From: Bacteroidales bacterium UBA6117
GTDB lineage: Bacteria; Bacteroidota; Bacteroidia; Bacteroidales; VadinHA17
Direction: 5' to 3'
NCBI GenBank assembly: GCA_002428385.1
Contig: DIWB01000032.1
Span: forward strand, 1 to 38,619
DNA: 38,619 nucleotides
A program made the translations under genes and the position numbers. Below the pieces are notes generated by a model. It was not told the origin of the DNA. It saw only the letters and a list, made by a program, of their open reading frames with translations, and did no database searches. Positions 16,363 to 24,986 of the stretch are shown here, piece after piece. Within the stretch, counting starts at the first letter, position 1. Each line of letters opens with the position of its first letter.

Positions 16363-18447
16363 ATGCTTAAACAACTAATTTTCATAGTAATTTTTATTAT
16401 TACGATTGCCGTTTTCGGTTACACGGTAAACAGGCTGATTAAATTCTTCAGTTTTACAAGGCCTGCATTTCCGGTAAAGGATTTCAGAAAGCGTTTTGGA
16501 TTGGTAATGCGGGTGGCATTCGGTCAGACAAAGATCTTCCGCCGACCTGTTATCGGCTTCCTGCATGCATTGGTTTTCTGGGGATTTTGCGTAATAATTT
16601 TCGGAAGCATTGAAATGGTGATTGACGGCCTTTCAGGAGCTGAAAAATCACTCAGGTTCCTGGGGCCGGTTTATGATGTTCTTATGGCGGCAGGAGATGT
16701 TTTCGCCCTTCTGGTGGGCATCTCGATAGTCATTTTCACTATCCGGAGAAGCCTTCTGAACGTCAGGCGGTTCAGCGGTGAGGAAATGAAGCCAAAATCG
16801 CATATCGATGCAATCGTTTCTCTTTCGCTGATTTTGCTTCTTATGGTATCGCTCATCCTGATGAATACAGGTTACCTCGGATTTCAGCGCCTGTCTGCAG
16901 GAGAAATATACGGTATTTACCCGGTGAGCACGATCGTTTCTGATCTGTTCTCCGGATTTTCTGCATCTCAGTTCCATGGCCTCTATGAGGTCAGCTGGTG
17001 GGTGCATATTCTCACTATCTTCTTCTTTGCCAATTACCTTCCTTATTCAAAACACTTCCATGTATTCATGTCGCTTCCCAATGTTTTCCTTTCGAGACTC
17101 GATCCTCCAGGAAAGCTCGATAACATGGAAAGCATAACAAGGGAGGTGAGGATGATGCTGAACCCTGATACTGCTTTTGCTCAGGCGCCCGCTGATGCAG
17201 TGCCTGAAAGGTTCGGGGTGAAAGATGTCGTGGATGTAACCTGGAAAAACTACTTCGATTCACTCTCATGTACCGAATGCGGACGATGCACCTCGGTGTG
17301 TCCTGCCAACCTGACTGGTAAAAAGCTGTCACCCAGGAAGGTGATGATGAACCTCAGGGCCAGGATGAAGGAGATAGGCCCGCTGATGGTGAAGAACGGG
17401 AAAGATTATACCGACAACAGGTCGCTCCTGCGCGATTATATATCCGAGGAAGAACTCTGGGCTTGCACAACCTGCAATGCCTGCGTTCAGGAATGCCCGG
17501 TGAACATTAACCAGCCATCTCTGATAGTCGACATGCGCCGTTACCTGGTACTGGAGGAGGGCGCAGCTCCGGTTGAGCTTAAAAGTGTATTCAGCAATAT
17601 AGAAAATAACGGGGCTCCCTGGCAATATCCGCCTGAGGACAGGCTGAACTGGACAAAGAACCTGGAATTTGAAATTCCTGTGTTTTCGGAACTTCCGGCA
17701 GGAAAAAAGCCCGAATACCTTTTCTGGGTCGGATGCGCCGGCGCTTTTGATGACAGGTATAAAAAGGTGGTCAGGGCATTTGCTGTGATTCTTAACAGGC
17801 TGAATGTCAGTTGGGCCGTACTCGGTAAAGAGGAGACATGCACCGGCGATCCCGCGCGCAGGGCAGGCAATGAGATGCTTTTCCAGATGCAGGCGATGCA
17901 GGTGATAGAGATCCTTAAAAACTATGATATCAAAAAGATAATCACCACTTGTCCTCACTGTTTCAACACTTTCAGGAATGAATATCCCGACCTGGGAGGC
18001 AATTTTGAGGTGATCAATTACCTCCAATTCATCGAACGGTCTATTGCTGAAGGCAGGCTTAAAGTGAACAGGGAGAAAATGAAAGGTGTAAAAATCACCT
18101 TCCACGATCCCTGCTACCTTGGAAGGGCAAACAACATCTATTCCGAGCCAAGGGATATTGCAAAAGCAATTTCTGCGGGCTTTACTGAAATGAAGAGGAA
18201 CAGGAGCTTTGCACTATGCTGCGGTGCCGGAGGAAGTCAGATGTTCAAGGAGGCCGAAAAGGGAACCAGAGAAATATTCATCGAGCGAACAGGGGAAGCC
18301 CTGGAAACAGGTGCAGATATAATTGCAACAGCATGCCCGTTCTGCATGACCATGATTACTGACGGACTGAAATACGCGAACAGGGAAGAGGATGTAAGAA
18401 ACCTCGATATTGCCGAACTTGTTGCTGAAGCAATGGAGATACAGTAA
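16363..18447 (+). CDS. Membrane-bound Fe-S oxidoreductase, EtfD-like (ETF:quinone electron carrier)
   Basis: A 694-residue protein. Five N-terminal membrane helices (about residues 3-245) of the nitrate-reductase-gamma type come first; they are usually haem b-bearing. A 4Fe-4S ferredoxin pair follows (CTECGRCTSVCP from Cys303; CTTCNACVQECP from Cys368), then two CCG domains of the heterodisulfide-reductase type (TCTGDPARRAG, TTCPHCFNTF, FHDPCYLGR, LCCGAGGSQMF, TACPFCMTM). I chose the ATG at 16363 because upstream codons lie inside the palindromic repeat. In operons with etfBA and acyl-CoA dehydrogenase this protein is thought to take electrons from ETF to menaquinone. The substitution of CCG domains for the classic ETF-QO flavoprotein is typical of anaerobes. 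Confidence 0.9.
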   Translation: MLKQLIFIVIFIITIAVFGYTVNRLIKFFSFTRPAFPVKDFRKRFGLVMRVAFGQTKIFRRPVIGFLHALVFWGFCVIIFGSIEMVIDGLSGAEKSLRFLGPVYDVLMAAGDVFALLVGISIVIFTIRRSLLNVRRFSGEEMKPKSHIDAIVSLSLILLLMVSLILMNTGYLGFQRLSAGEIYGIYPVSTIVSDLFSGFSASQFHGLYEVSWWVHILTIFFFANYLPYSKHFHVFMSLPNVFLSRLDPPGKLDNMESITREVRMMLNPDTAFAQAPADAVPERFGVKDVVDVTWKNYFDSLSCTECGRCTSVCPANLTGKKLSPRKVMMNLRARMKEIGPLMVKNGKDYTDNRSLLRDYISEEELWACTTCNACVQECPVNINQPSLIVDMRRYLVLEEGAAPVELKSVFSNIENNGAPWQYPPEDRLNWTKNLEFEIPVFSELPAGKKPEYLFWVGCAGAFDDRYKKVVRAFAVILNRLNVSWAVLGKEETCTGDPARRAGNEMLFQMQAMQVIEILKNYDIKKIITTCPHCFNTFRNEYPDLGGNFEVINYLQFIERSIAEGRLKVNREKMKGVKITFHDPCYLGRANNIYSEPRDIAKAISAGFTEMKRNRSFALCCGAGGSQMFKEAEKGTREIFIERTGEALETGADIIATACPFCMTMITDGLKYANREEDVRNLDIAELVAEAMEIQ

Positions 18448-18508
18448 GATGACGGGCTTTTCCGGCCTGACAGATTAGAATATTTAAGAATTTATTAAAG
18501 CATTTTAT

Positions 18509-20287
18509 ATGGAAAGCAGAAAACTCTTGAAAAGCGGTGAATTCCTGGTAAGTTCAACTGAGGCGGCCGACGTCTTCATTCCTGAGGAGTTCAGTGAGGA
18601 ACAGAAGATGATAGCCCAGACCTGCAGTGATTTCCTCCAGACCGAGGTGATGCCTAAAATGAACGATCTTGAGAAATCCGACAGGGAACTTATGAAAATG
18701 ATCCTCAGAAAATCGGGTGAGCTCGGTATGCTGGGTATCTCGATTCCGGAAGAATACGGCGGATTCGGACAGGATTTCATTACCCAGATGCTCGTGGCTG
18801 AAACCACCGGAGCCGGTGCATCCTTTTCGGTTGCTTTCATGGCACACTGCGGAATAGGAACACTGCCCATAATGTACTATGGGAACGATGACCAGAGGCA
18901 GCGGTATGTTACCTTACTGGCTACCGGGGAAATGATAGGTGCTTACTGCCTTACCGAACCGGGAGCAGGAAGTGACGCAAATGCCGGAAAGACAAGCGCA
19001 AAACTATCGGACGACGGGAAAAACTATATAATCAACGGCCAGAAAATGTGGATCACAAATGCCGGCTTTGCCGATACACTGGTCGTTTTTGCAAAGATCG
19101 ACAACGACAGGGTGCTCAGCGCCTTCATCATAGAGGCCGGATATCCCGGAGTGGTGATCGGTCCCGATGAACATAAAATGGGAATCAAGGGCTCATCGAC
19201 CGCTCAGATATATTTCAACGACGTTAAAGTACCTGTGGAAAACCTCCTCGGAAAGAGGGGAGAAGGATTCAGAATAGCCCTCAGTATCCTGCACATGGGC
19301 AGGATCAAGCTGGGAGCCAATGTCCTCGGTGCTGCCAAAATGGCAATCAACGATTCGGTAAAATATGCAAATGAACGCAAACAGTTTGGCGTCCTGATAT
19401 CTTCCTTCGGGGCCATAAAGCACAAACTGGCGGAACAGGTTATCAGGCTTTATGCCTCTGAATCGGCTGTTTACCGTGTTAGCAGGGATATAAATGAGCT
19501 TATAAACAGATATAAATCGGAATGCGGCGACAAGCATAGGGCTTCTATTGATGCAATAAGCCATTATGCTGTAGAGGCTGCAATCCTGAAGGTGGCCGGC
19601 TCGGAAATGCTCGACCTGGTGGTCGATGAGGCTGTTCAGATCCACGGGGGTATGGGATATTCGGCTGAGATGGAAGTTGAAAGAGCTTACAGGGATTCCC
19701 GTATCAACAGGATATTCGAAGGGACAAACGAGATAAACAGGCTGCTGGTAGGCGACACTGCAATGAAAAGGGCAATGAAAGGCGACTTTGACCTTTTCGG
19801 GGAAGCTGAAAAACTGTTTGCTGACATTGATAATCTGAATGACGGCAGGACTGCAGGCGAGTCTTATCACCAGGAGAAGAAAAGGTATATTGGCAATTTC
19901 AAGAAGCTGATCCTCCTGTGCATCCACGGCTCCATGAAACATTTTGCCAAGGGACTTATTAGCGAGCAGGAGGTGATGAACAACATAGCCAATATGATGA
20001 TGGAAATATATCTTTCGGAGTCGATGGCGCTCAGGATAGAGAAACTTGAAACTATAAGGGGAGAGGTATCTGTTTACCGCGACATTCTCGATGTCAATAT
20101 CCGGGAGACAGCAAACCTTGTAAGGAAAGAAGCCACGGATGCCATTTGCTCATTCGCCTCCGGCGACTCGCTGCCTTCCCTTGTCAGGGCTGCCGAAGAA
20201 CTCACCAGAGTAAGCTTTGTCAATTCAAAGGATGCCAGAAGGAGGATAGCCGATAAGCTTATAGAAGATAATTCCTATAAATTCTGA
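18509..20287 (+). CDS. Acyl-CoA dehydrogenase family protein, long C-terminal form
   Basis: A 592-residue protein, about 200 residues longer than standard short-chain acyl-CoA dehydrogenases. The canonical domain (about 30-420) has AYCLTEPGAGSDANAGKT (FAD and substrate loop), MWITNAGFADTLVVFAKI, RKQFGVLISSFGAIKHKLAEQ, VQIHGGMGYSAEMEVER and RIFEGTNEINRLLVGD. The Glu of FEGT is in the position of the catalytic base. The C-terminal helical extension (about 440-592) resembles that of very-long-chain enzymes and contains SEQEVMNNIANMMMEIYLSESM. It oxidises acyl-CoA to enoyl-CoA and passes electrons to ETF, whose subunits are in the same operon. Chain length cannot be inferred. Confidence 0.93.
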   Translation: MESRKLLKSGEFLVSSTEAADVFIPEEFSEEQKMIAQTCSDFLQTEVMPKMNDLEKSDRELMKMILRKSGELGMLGISIPEEYGGFGQDFITQMLVAETTGAGASFSVAFMAHCGIGTLPIMYYGNDDQRQRYVTLLATGEMIGAYCLTEPGAGSDANAGKTSAKLSDDGKNYIINGQKMWITNAGFADTLVVFAKIDNDRVLSAFIIEAGYPGVVIGPDEHKMGIKGSSTAQIYFNDVKVPVENLLGKRGEGFRIALSILHMGRIKLGANVLGAAKMAINDSVKYANERKQFGVLISSFGAIKHKLAEQVIRLYASESAVYRVSRDINELINRYKSECGDKHRASIDAISHYAVEAAILKVAGSEMLDLVVDEAVQIHGGMGYSAEMEVERAYRDSRINRIFEGTNEINRLLVGDTAMKRAMKGDFDLFGEAEKLFADIDNLNDGRTAGESYHQEKKRYIGNFKKLILLCIHGSMKHFAKGLISEQEVMNNIANMMMEIYLSESMALRIEKLETIRGEVSVYRDILDVNIRETANLVRKEATDAICSFASGDSLPSLVRAAEELTRVSFVNSKDARRRIADKLIEDNSYKF

Positions 20288-20305
20288 AACATTTCATATT
20301 TTCGT

Positions 20306-20343
20306 GAACCGGCAAATAAAGACAGTAAGTCTTTATCCGGTTC
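20306..20343 (+). terminator. Bulged hairpin at the end of the etf operon
   Basis: GAACCGG (20306-20312) and ATAAAGAC (20316-20323) pair with GTCTTTAT (20329-20336) and CCGGTTC (20337-20343). The loop is AGTAA and a 3-base bulge lies on the left arm. The downstream stretch is AT-rich but lacks a clean T-run, so it may be a processing or partial terminator structure rather than a classical one. The ResB-CcsA GTG lies 17 bases past it. Confidence 0.45.
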
Positions 20344-20359
20344 AGTAAAATTATTTCGC

Positions 20360-23300
20360 GTGAAAATCCTGAAATTCCTTATTTCCCCGGTTTTCATGGG
20401 GATGCTGTTTGTCATTTTTGCAGCTTCGATGGCTGCTGCCACGTTTATAGAAAATGACTACGGCTCTTCAGCTGCCTACAACTTTGTCTACGACACCAGG
20501 TGGTTCGAACTTATTCTGGTCCTTCTGGCAGTCAATCTTGCCGGTCAGGTAATTACCTTAAGGCTTTACAGGAAAACGAAGCTTACAATCTTCCTTTTCC
20601 ATCTTTCATTCATCCTGATCCTGGCGGGATCAGCCATTACCCGTTATGCAGGCTGGGAGGGATCAATCCACATACGCGAGGGAGAGGAACAGGATAAATG
20701 TTATTCGACCGACAGGTTCATAAGTCACAAGCTTGTGGATGCTTCAGGCACTATCGTGGATCAGAGTTCCGAAAAATACTATATGAGCCTGAAATCGGCC
20801 GGAAACTATAGAAAAAAGATCCGCGGTGCAGGAGCCGGTTACGAAATTTTACTTTCGAGAATAGTTGTAAATGCTGCTGAGGTTGTCGAAAAGGGCGGAG
20901 CCGGGAACGGTGCAATAATATCATTTGTGGCTGCCGACAGCCTGGCACGGCAGACGTTTATCCTGAGAGAAGGCGAATCAGTGAAGATCAGGGATATTTC
21001 AGTCGGGTTTCGTTCCGGTGAACAGAACGATGTGTCAATTACATACGATTCATCATCCTTTTACCTTAGCGCAGCCCTTCCGTTCGTCCGCGACGGCATG
21101 ATGGCCGGAGAGTCCCTTTCCTTCAGCCAGGGTGATACGGCTGAGTTTCTGCCGATGAATATCTTCAGGATAAATGATATCAGCATAGTTCCCCAGCAGA
21201 TGGAAATTCACGGAGACACCAGGGTTGTTTCGGCCGACGTGGATATGAGGGAAACAGGAGAGAATGCTTTTATCTTCAGCGTAAGGTCCGACGGCAGTCC
21301 CGCAGAAGAAATAATCATGTGGGATAATGAGAATCAGTCATTTACATCCGGGTCGGCTGTGATTGACGGCAAAACCCTTGAAATCAGCTTCGGCTCCGAA
21401 GAAATCACGCTTCCCTTCTCTCTCCGCCTGAATGACTTCATCCTCGACAGATATCCGGGATCAAACAGCCCTTCGGGGTACAAGAGCGCTTTGCTTCTTG
21501 TTGACAGGAACTCCGGCATCGAGAAACCGTTTACAATTTATATGAACAACATCCTGAAGTATAAAGGTTACAGGTTTTATCAGTCATCTTACGACCAGGA
21601 CGAGATGGGCACCATTCTTTCGGTCAATCACGATCCGGCAGGAATGCTCGTTACATATGCCGGCTATGGTCTGCTGATTCTGTTCATGATCCTGTCGCTG
21701 CTGAACAGGAAATCGCTGTTCAATACAGTGCATTCAGGATTCTGGGATTCGGCTATAAGAAAGAAATCTGCTGCTGCCCTGCTGGCGTTTATTGTTACCG
21801 GCTCGCTTAATGGCTGGTCGCAGAGACTGGTTCCTGACAGGGACATGGCAGATGAGTTTGCGAAAGTTCTTGTGCAGGATCAGAAGGGACGCACGGAACC
21901 TCTTTTCACCCTGAGTAACGACATCCTGAGAAAAGTGACTAGGGAAAATAAATTCCAGGGCCTGACCTCCATGCAGGTTTTCCTCGGAGTGTATCTCGAC
22001 TTCGATCACTGGAAGGATGTACAAATGATTAAAGTGTCAAACAGGGATATTCAGAAAACCATCGGGATCACCGGTGCCTTTGCGTCTTTTTCAGACCTTA
22101 TCGACCTTACTACGGGTAAGTACAAGCTCGCGGAACAGGTGGGAGAAGCCTATTCCAGATCACCGGGATCAAGAACCAAAGCCGATAAGGAGTTAATGAA
22201 GGTGGATGAGAGATTAAATATTCTTTACACAATTTATACCGGTGGTTTTACAAAAATATTTCCTCTTCACGACGGAAGTCTGAACTGGGGTTCGCCCGAA
22301 GAAGCACTGAAGACTGCACTTAACCGGGACGACTCGGTTTTTATCGCGAATGTGATACCTGTATTATCCGATGCCCTGAGGAGTGGAAATGCCTCCACGG
22401 CAAAACAGATTGCAGGATCGGTAAGGGAGTACCAGTCGAGGTTCACTGCTTACGAGCTGCCGTCGCAGTCCAGGATAAATGCGGAATCGCTGTATTACAG
22501 GATGATGATTTTTGAACGGCTCTTCCCTTTCTATCTTGCCATTGGCATTCTGCTGCTTGCCGGTCTGATAATAATGGTAGTAAAGGGAAGGAAATCCCCG
22601 CTGCTGTTCACACGGATTCTCAGCTGGATTCTCTTTGCCGGTTTCCTTGTCCATACTCTTGGCCTTGGCCTGAGATGGTATATTTCAGGCCATTCGCCCA
22701 TGAGCAACGGCTACGAATCGATGATATTCATTTCATGGGTTACGCTGCTTGCCGGATTTATTTTCAGCCGTAGGTCGCTTTTCGCTCTTCCTGCTACGGC
22801 GGTACTCTCGGGACTGACTCTGCTGGTGGCCCACCTCAGCTTCATGGATCCGGAAATCACCAACCTTGTACCGGTGCTTCAGTCGTACTGGCTTACCCTT
22901 CACGTGTCGGTTATAACGGCCAGCTACGGTTTTCTGGGACTGGGAGCAATACTGGCAATCATAACTATGATTCTGCTGTCGCTCTCCGGGAAATCAAGTC
23001 TGGAAAGGATCTCAGACACTATTGACGACCTGACTGTCATCAACTACAAATCACTTACAATAGGTTTGTATCTGCTTACAACCGGCACCTTCCTTGGAGC
23101 AGTGTGGGCAAATGAATCGTGGGGCAGGTACTGGGGCTGGGATCCCAAGGAGACCTGGTCGCTGATAACCATAATCGTTTACAGTTTCGTCATTCATGCA
23201 AGGATGATTCCAGGCCTGAAGGATATCTATACCTTTAACCTGCTGTCGCTGTTTGCATTTTCGTCGGTGCTTATGACTTATTTCGGGGTTAACTATTACC

Positions 23301-23434
23301 TTACCGGACTTCATTCCTATGCAGGAGGCGATCCGGTGCCGGTACCGGTCTTTGTATATGTGGCGGTCGCCGGCCTTGTTTCACTGGCAGTTCTGGCCTG
23401 GGTGAAGTATAGGAAGTGGGAGAAGGAAGTGTGA
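20360..23434 (+). CDS. Cytochrome c biogenesis protein, ResB-CcsA fusion
   Basis: A 1024-residue system II cytochrome c synthase. The N-terminal ResB half (about 1-470) has four helices and a large extracytoplasmic domain (starting FIENDYGSSAAYNF). The linker TEPLFTLSNDILRKV is typical of the Bacteroidota fusions. The CcsA half (about 725-1024) has eight helices, haem-ligand histidines in WYISGHSPMSNGYE, LTLHVSVITASY and SFVIHARM, and the WWD signature WGRYWGWDPKETWSL. It exports haem and attaches it to apocytochrome CXXCH sites. The start is GTG at 20360, with no Shine-Dalgarno. It is separated from the acyl-CoA dehydrogenase gene by the hairpin 20306-20343 and is the last chromosomal gene before the prophage. 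Confidence 0.93.
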   Translation: MKILKFLISPVFMGMLFVIFAASMAAATFIENDYGSSAAYNFVYDTRWFELILVLLAVNLAGQVITLRLYRKTKLTIFLFHLSFILILAGSAITRYAGWEGSIHIREGEEQDKCYSTDRFISHKLVDASGTIVDQSSEKYYMSLKSAGNYRKKIRGAGAGYEILLSRIVVNAAEVVEKGGAGNGAIISFVAADSLARQTFILREGESVKIRDISVGFRSGEQNDVSITYDSSSFYLSAALPFVRDGMMAGESLSFSQGDTAEFLPMNIFRINDISIVPQQMEIHGDTRVVSADVDMRETGENAFIFSVRSDGSPAEEIIMWDNENQSFTSGSAVIDGKTLEISFGSEEITLPFSLRLNDFILDRYPGSNSPSGYKSALLLVDRNSGIEKPFTIYMNNILKYKGYRFYQSSYDQDEMGTILSVNHDPAGMLVTYAGYGLLILFMILSLLNRKSLFNTVHSGFWDSAIRKKSAAALLAFIVTGSLNGWSQRLVPDRDMADEFAKVLVQDQKGRTEPLFTLSNDILRKVTRENKFQGLTSMQVFLGVYLDFDHWKDVQMIKVSNRDIQKTIGITGAFASFSDLIDLTTGKYKLAEQVGEAYSRSPGSRTKADKELMKVDERLNILYTIYTGGFTKIFPLHDGSLNWGSPEEALKTALNRDDSVFIANVIPVLSDALRSGNASTAKQIAGSVREYQSRFTAYELPSQSRINAESLYYRMMIFERLFPFYLAIGILLLAGLIIMVVKGRKSPLLFTRILSWILFAGFLVHTLGLGLRWYISGHSPMSNGYESMIFISWVTLLAGFIFSRRSLFALPATAVLSGLTLLVAHLSFMDPEITNLVPVLQSYWLTLHVSVITASYGFLGLGAILAIITMILLSLSGKSSLERISDTIDDLTVINYKSLTIGLYLLTTGTFLGAVWANESWGRYWGWDPKETWSLITIIVYSFVIHARMIPGLKDIYTFNLLSLFAFSSVLMTYFGVNYYLTGLHSYAGGDPVPVPVFVYVAVAGLVSLAVLAWVKYRKWEKEV

Positions 23435-23443
23435 GCCAGGGTA

Positions 23444-23630
23444 CGGGGATTGCCTCCTCCGCTGCGCTTCGTCGGCGATCCCCGGGGGGAGTCATCCAGA
23501 CAGCTTAAGCCTTTCATTCGCTTCGCTCATTTGGGCTTTGTTTTTTCAGCGCTTATGAAAGTAAACTTTCAACGCACTGAAAAAACAAAGCCCTTCCCGC
23601 CTCAGGGCGGGAAAGGCTTAATCTGTCTGG
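23444..23630. repeat. Composite nested palindromic element at the chromosome/prophage boundary
   Basis: Four nested or adjacent inverted repeats follow the ResB-CcsA stop. CGGGGATTGCC (23444-23454) pairs with GGCGATCCCCG (23474-23484), 10 of 11. The 20-base arms at 23496-23515 and 23611-23630 pair 19 of 20. Between them, 23533-23549 and 23577-23593 are perfect 17-base arms, and GAAAGT (23557-23562) pairs with ACTTTC (23565-23570). CCCGCC (23596-23601) and GGCGGG (23606-23611) form a further hairpin. No reading frame of note is present. The element looks like a dispersed non-coding palindrome or MITE-like unit and could act as a bidirectional terminator. The rest of the 303-base gap (23631-23737) is AT-rich and covered by the next entry. 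Confidence 0.7.
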
Positions 23631-23686
23631 GGTGGAAGATGGGATTTAATCCCGCCTCATAACAATCTGGTAATCAGCGAAAATAA

Positions 23687-23712
23687 TTTTGTCTGTTTTG
23701 TCTGTTTGTCGG
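23687..23712. repeat. Short direct repeat TTTTGTCTG
   Basis: TTTTGTCTG occurs at 23687-23695 and 23696-23704, followed by a degenerate third unit TTTGTCGG (23705-23712). TTGTCTG occurs again at 23726-23732. The array lies between the composite palindrome and the 3' end of the exonuclease gene, where a prophage end or recombinase binding site would be expected. A simple AT-rich repeat is the alternative. Confidence 0.4.
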
Positions 23713-23737
23713 TTTTGTAAAGTTATTGTCTGTTTTT

Positions 23738-24439
23738 TCAGAATATCATAGATAAAATGGCGATAATAATGATGATAAATACAAGAATAAAAACCCCTTT
23801 AATTGTTTTAGAAGAGAATTCATCGTCCCTTGTATCAGTTTTTTCTATCATTACCGATGCTTCATTTTCAGTATCTAATTTAACAAGGTCCGATTTGGCC
23901 ATTTTTTTTAATACTCTTAATGTGGCTTTGCAATCACCCAGGGCAGTATGGTCACCACCACTTAATTTTTGAAATTTATAATCATTATGGTAATCATTCC
24001 ATTCCCCGACAAACTTTGAATATTCCTTCATTACACACCAGTAGGAAAATGGAAACTTTTTGCAATTGTTTGCATAACATGTTTGTCGTAACATTCGAGC
24101 ATCAAACTCGGCATTATACATCAGGATTGTTTTATCTTTAATAACATCAATGAATTTAAAAACTGCAGTTTCAAAGAATGGAGCTTCTGCCAGGTCTTTT
24201 TTAGTTAAACCATGAATCAGTGTTGAATCCCTGGATATGGACTTTTTTACCTTAGGTTTTATTAAAGTATTATATAATACATTCTCGTCAAAATCAATTA
24301 TTGCCATTTGAATAATCTCATCATCATCGGCCAGACCTGAGGTTTCAGTATCCATGATGAGATATTTTTGCTTGTTTTCCAAAACATTTCTGGCCCAGAG
24401 GATGGCATCATTTCTATCTTTCAGACTTGGTTTTTTCAT
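23738..24439 (-). CDS. DEDDh 3'-5' exonuclease with C-terminal membrane anchor
   Basis: A 233-residue protein. The DnaQ-like exonuclease domain (about 22-190) has ExoI LIMDTET (Asp30, Glu32), ExoII MYNAEFDARML (Asp113) and ExoIII GGDHTALGDC (His164, Asp169), so the catalytic set appears complete. A linker and one strongly hydrophobic helix (about 214-233, FILVFIIIIIAILSMIF) end the protein exactly, a tail-anchor layout that leaves the nuclease in the cytoplasm. It lies 31 bases downstream of the repressor gene on the same strand, so it should be expressed in the lysogen. That fits an accessory or immunity role better than lytic replication, but this is inference. Confidence 0.82.
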   Translation of the reverse strand: MKKPSLKDRNDAILWARNVLENKQKYLIMDTETSGLADDDEIIQMAIIDFDENVLYNTLIKPKVKKSISRDSTLIHGLTKKDLAEAPFFETAVFKFIDVIKDKTILMYNAEFDARMLRQTCYANNCKKFPFSYWCVMKEYSKFVGEWNDYHNDYKFQKLSGGDHTALGDCKATLRVLKKMAKSDLVKLDTENEASVMIEKTDTRDDEFSSKTIKGVFILVFIIIIIAILSMIF

Positions 24440-24470
24440 CTCTGTCTATTACTATTTTTCCAAACAACTA

Positions 24471-24863
24471 TCATGGTACTTTTTTCCCCAGAAGCTGATC
24501 TTCGCCACCAAGTGAGTACAGGGCAATCAATAATTCTTCAATCCGTTTATCTTTTTTAGCGCACTCTTTTTCGAGCCTGGCTATTTCTCCATCTTTTTTT
24601 ATACATTCTTTACAAAATCCATATTTAATGGAGTCCTCTTCCTCAATCATATCTTTATCTCCGGTAATCAGCCAACGTGCATTGATATTGGGAAATGCAT
24701 TCAATAGATCCTGAACTATTTGTACGCTAGGGCTGTTGTTTTCGTCATTTAAAAGCCGATACAGTTTTGCAGGGTTTGAACCATATCCCAGCTTCTCTCC
24801 TAACTTCTTTGGATTTAAATTATATTGCTTGAGTAATTTTTCCAGTCTGATTTTAAATGACAT
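24471..24863 (-). CDS. Phage repressor-like HTH protein with coiled-coil tail
   Basis: A 130-residue protein. An XRE-type helix-turn-helix (about 3-60) has KIRLEKLLKQYNLNPKKLGEKLGYGSNPAKLYRLLN with the downstream PSVQIVQDLLNAFPNINARWLITGD typical of Bacteroidota phage repressors. A Cys-bearing segment (YGFCKECIKKD) and a heptad-like charged helix (about 90-120, GEIARLEKECAKKDKRIEELL) should mediate dimerisation. No S24 peptidase is present, so induction is unlikely to go by RecA-type self-cleavage. It is divergent from the small gene at 24987, and their shared 123-base gap contains candidate operators. Confidence 0.85.
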   Translation of the reverse strand: MSFKIRLEKLLKQYNLNPKKLGEKLGYGSNPAKLYRLLNDENNSPSVQIVQDLLNAFPNINARWLITGDKDMIEEEDSIKYGFCKECIKKDGEIARLEKECAKKDKRIEELLIALYSLGGEDQLLGKKVP

Positions 24864-24884
24864 AGAAAATATTATAAAAAATAA

Positions 24885-24955
24885 ATGATAACATATTTGG
24901 ATTAATGATAATAAGATTGTATTATTGTGTCATAAATATATCAGAAAGTTATCAT
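24885..24955. promoter_or_regulatory. Candidate repressor operators in the divergent switch region
   Basis: ATGATAAC (24885-24892), ATGATAAT (24905-24912, 20 bases further on) and GTTATCAT (24948-24955, the exact reverse complement of the first) lie between the repressor and the Cro-like gene. Two helical-turn spacing of the first pair and the inverted third copy suit cooperative binding by a phage repressor. The region is strongly AT-rich and no clear TAnnTTTG box is seen on either strand. Confidence 0.45.
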
Positions 24956-24986
24956 ATTAAACTTTAAAAAACAATACCTAAATGTT

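Noticed and set aside
17329..18105. 258-codon frame on the minus strand
   Set aside because: It lies wholly inside the strongly supported Fe-S oxidoreductase gene on the plus strand and its product has no recognisable motif.
19193..19942. 249-codon frame on the minus strand
   Set aside because: Shadow of the acyl-CoA dehydrogenase gene; the translation lacks family features.
23435..23737. tRNA gene serving as attachment site
   Set aside because: No cloverleaf or CCA-type end was found; the folds here are simple palindromes.
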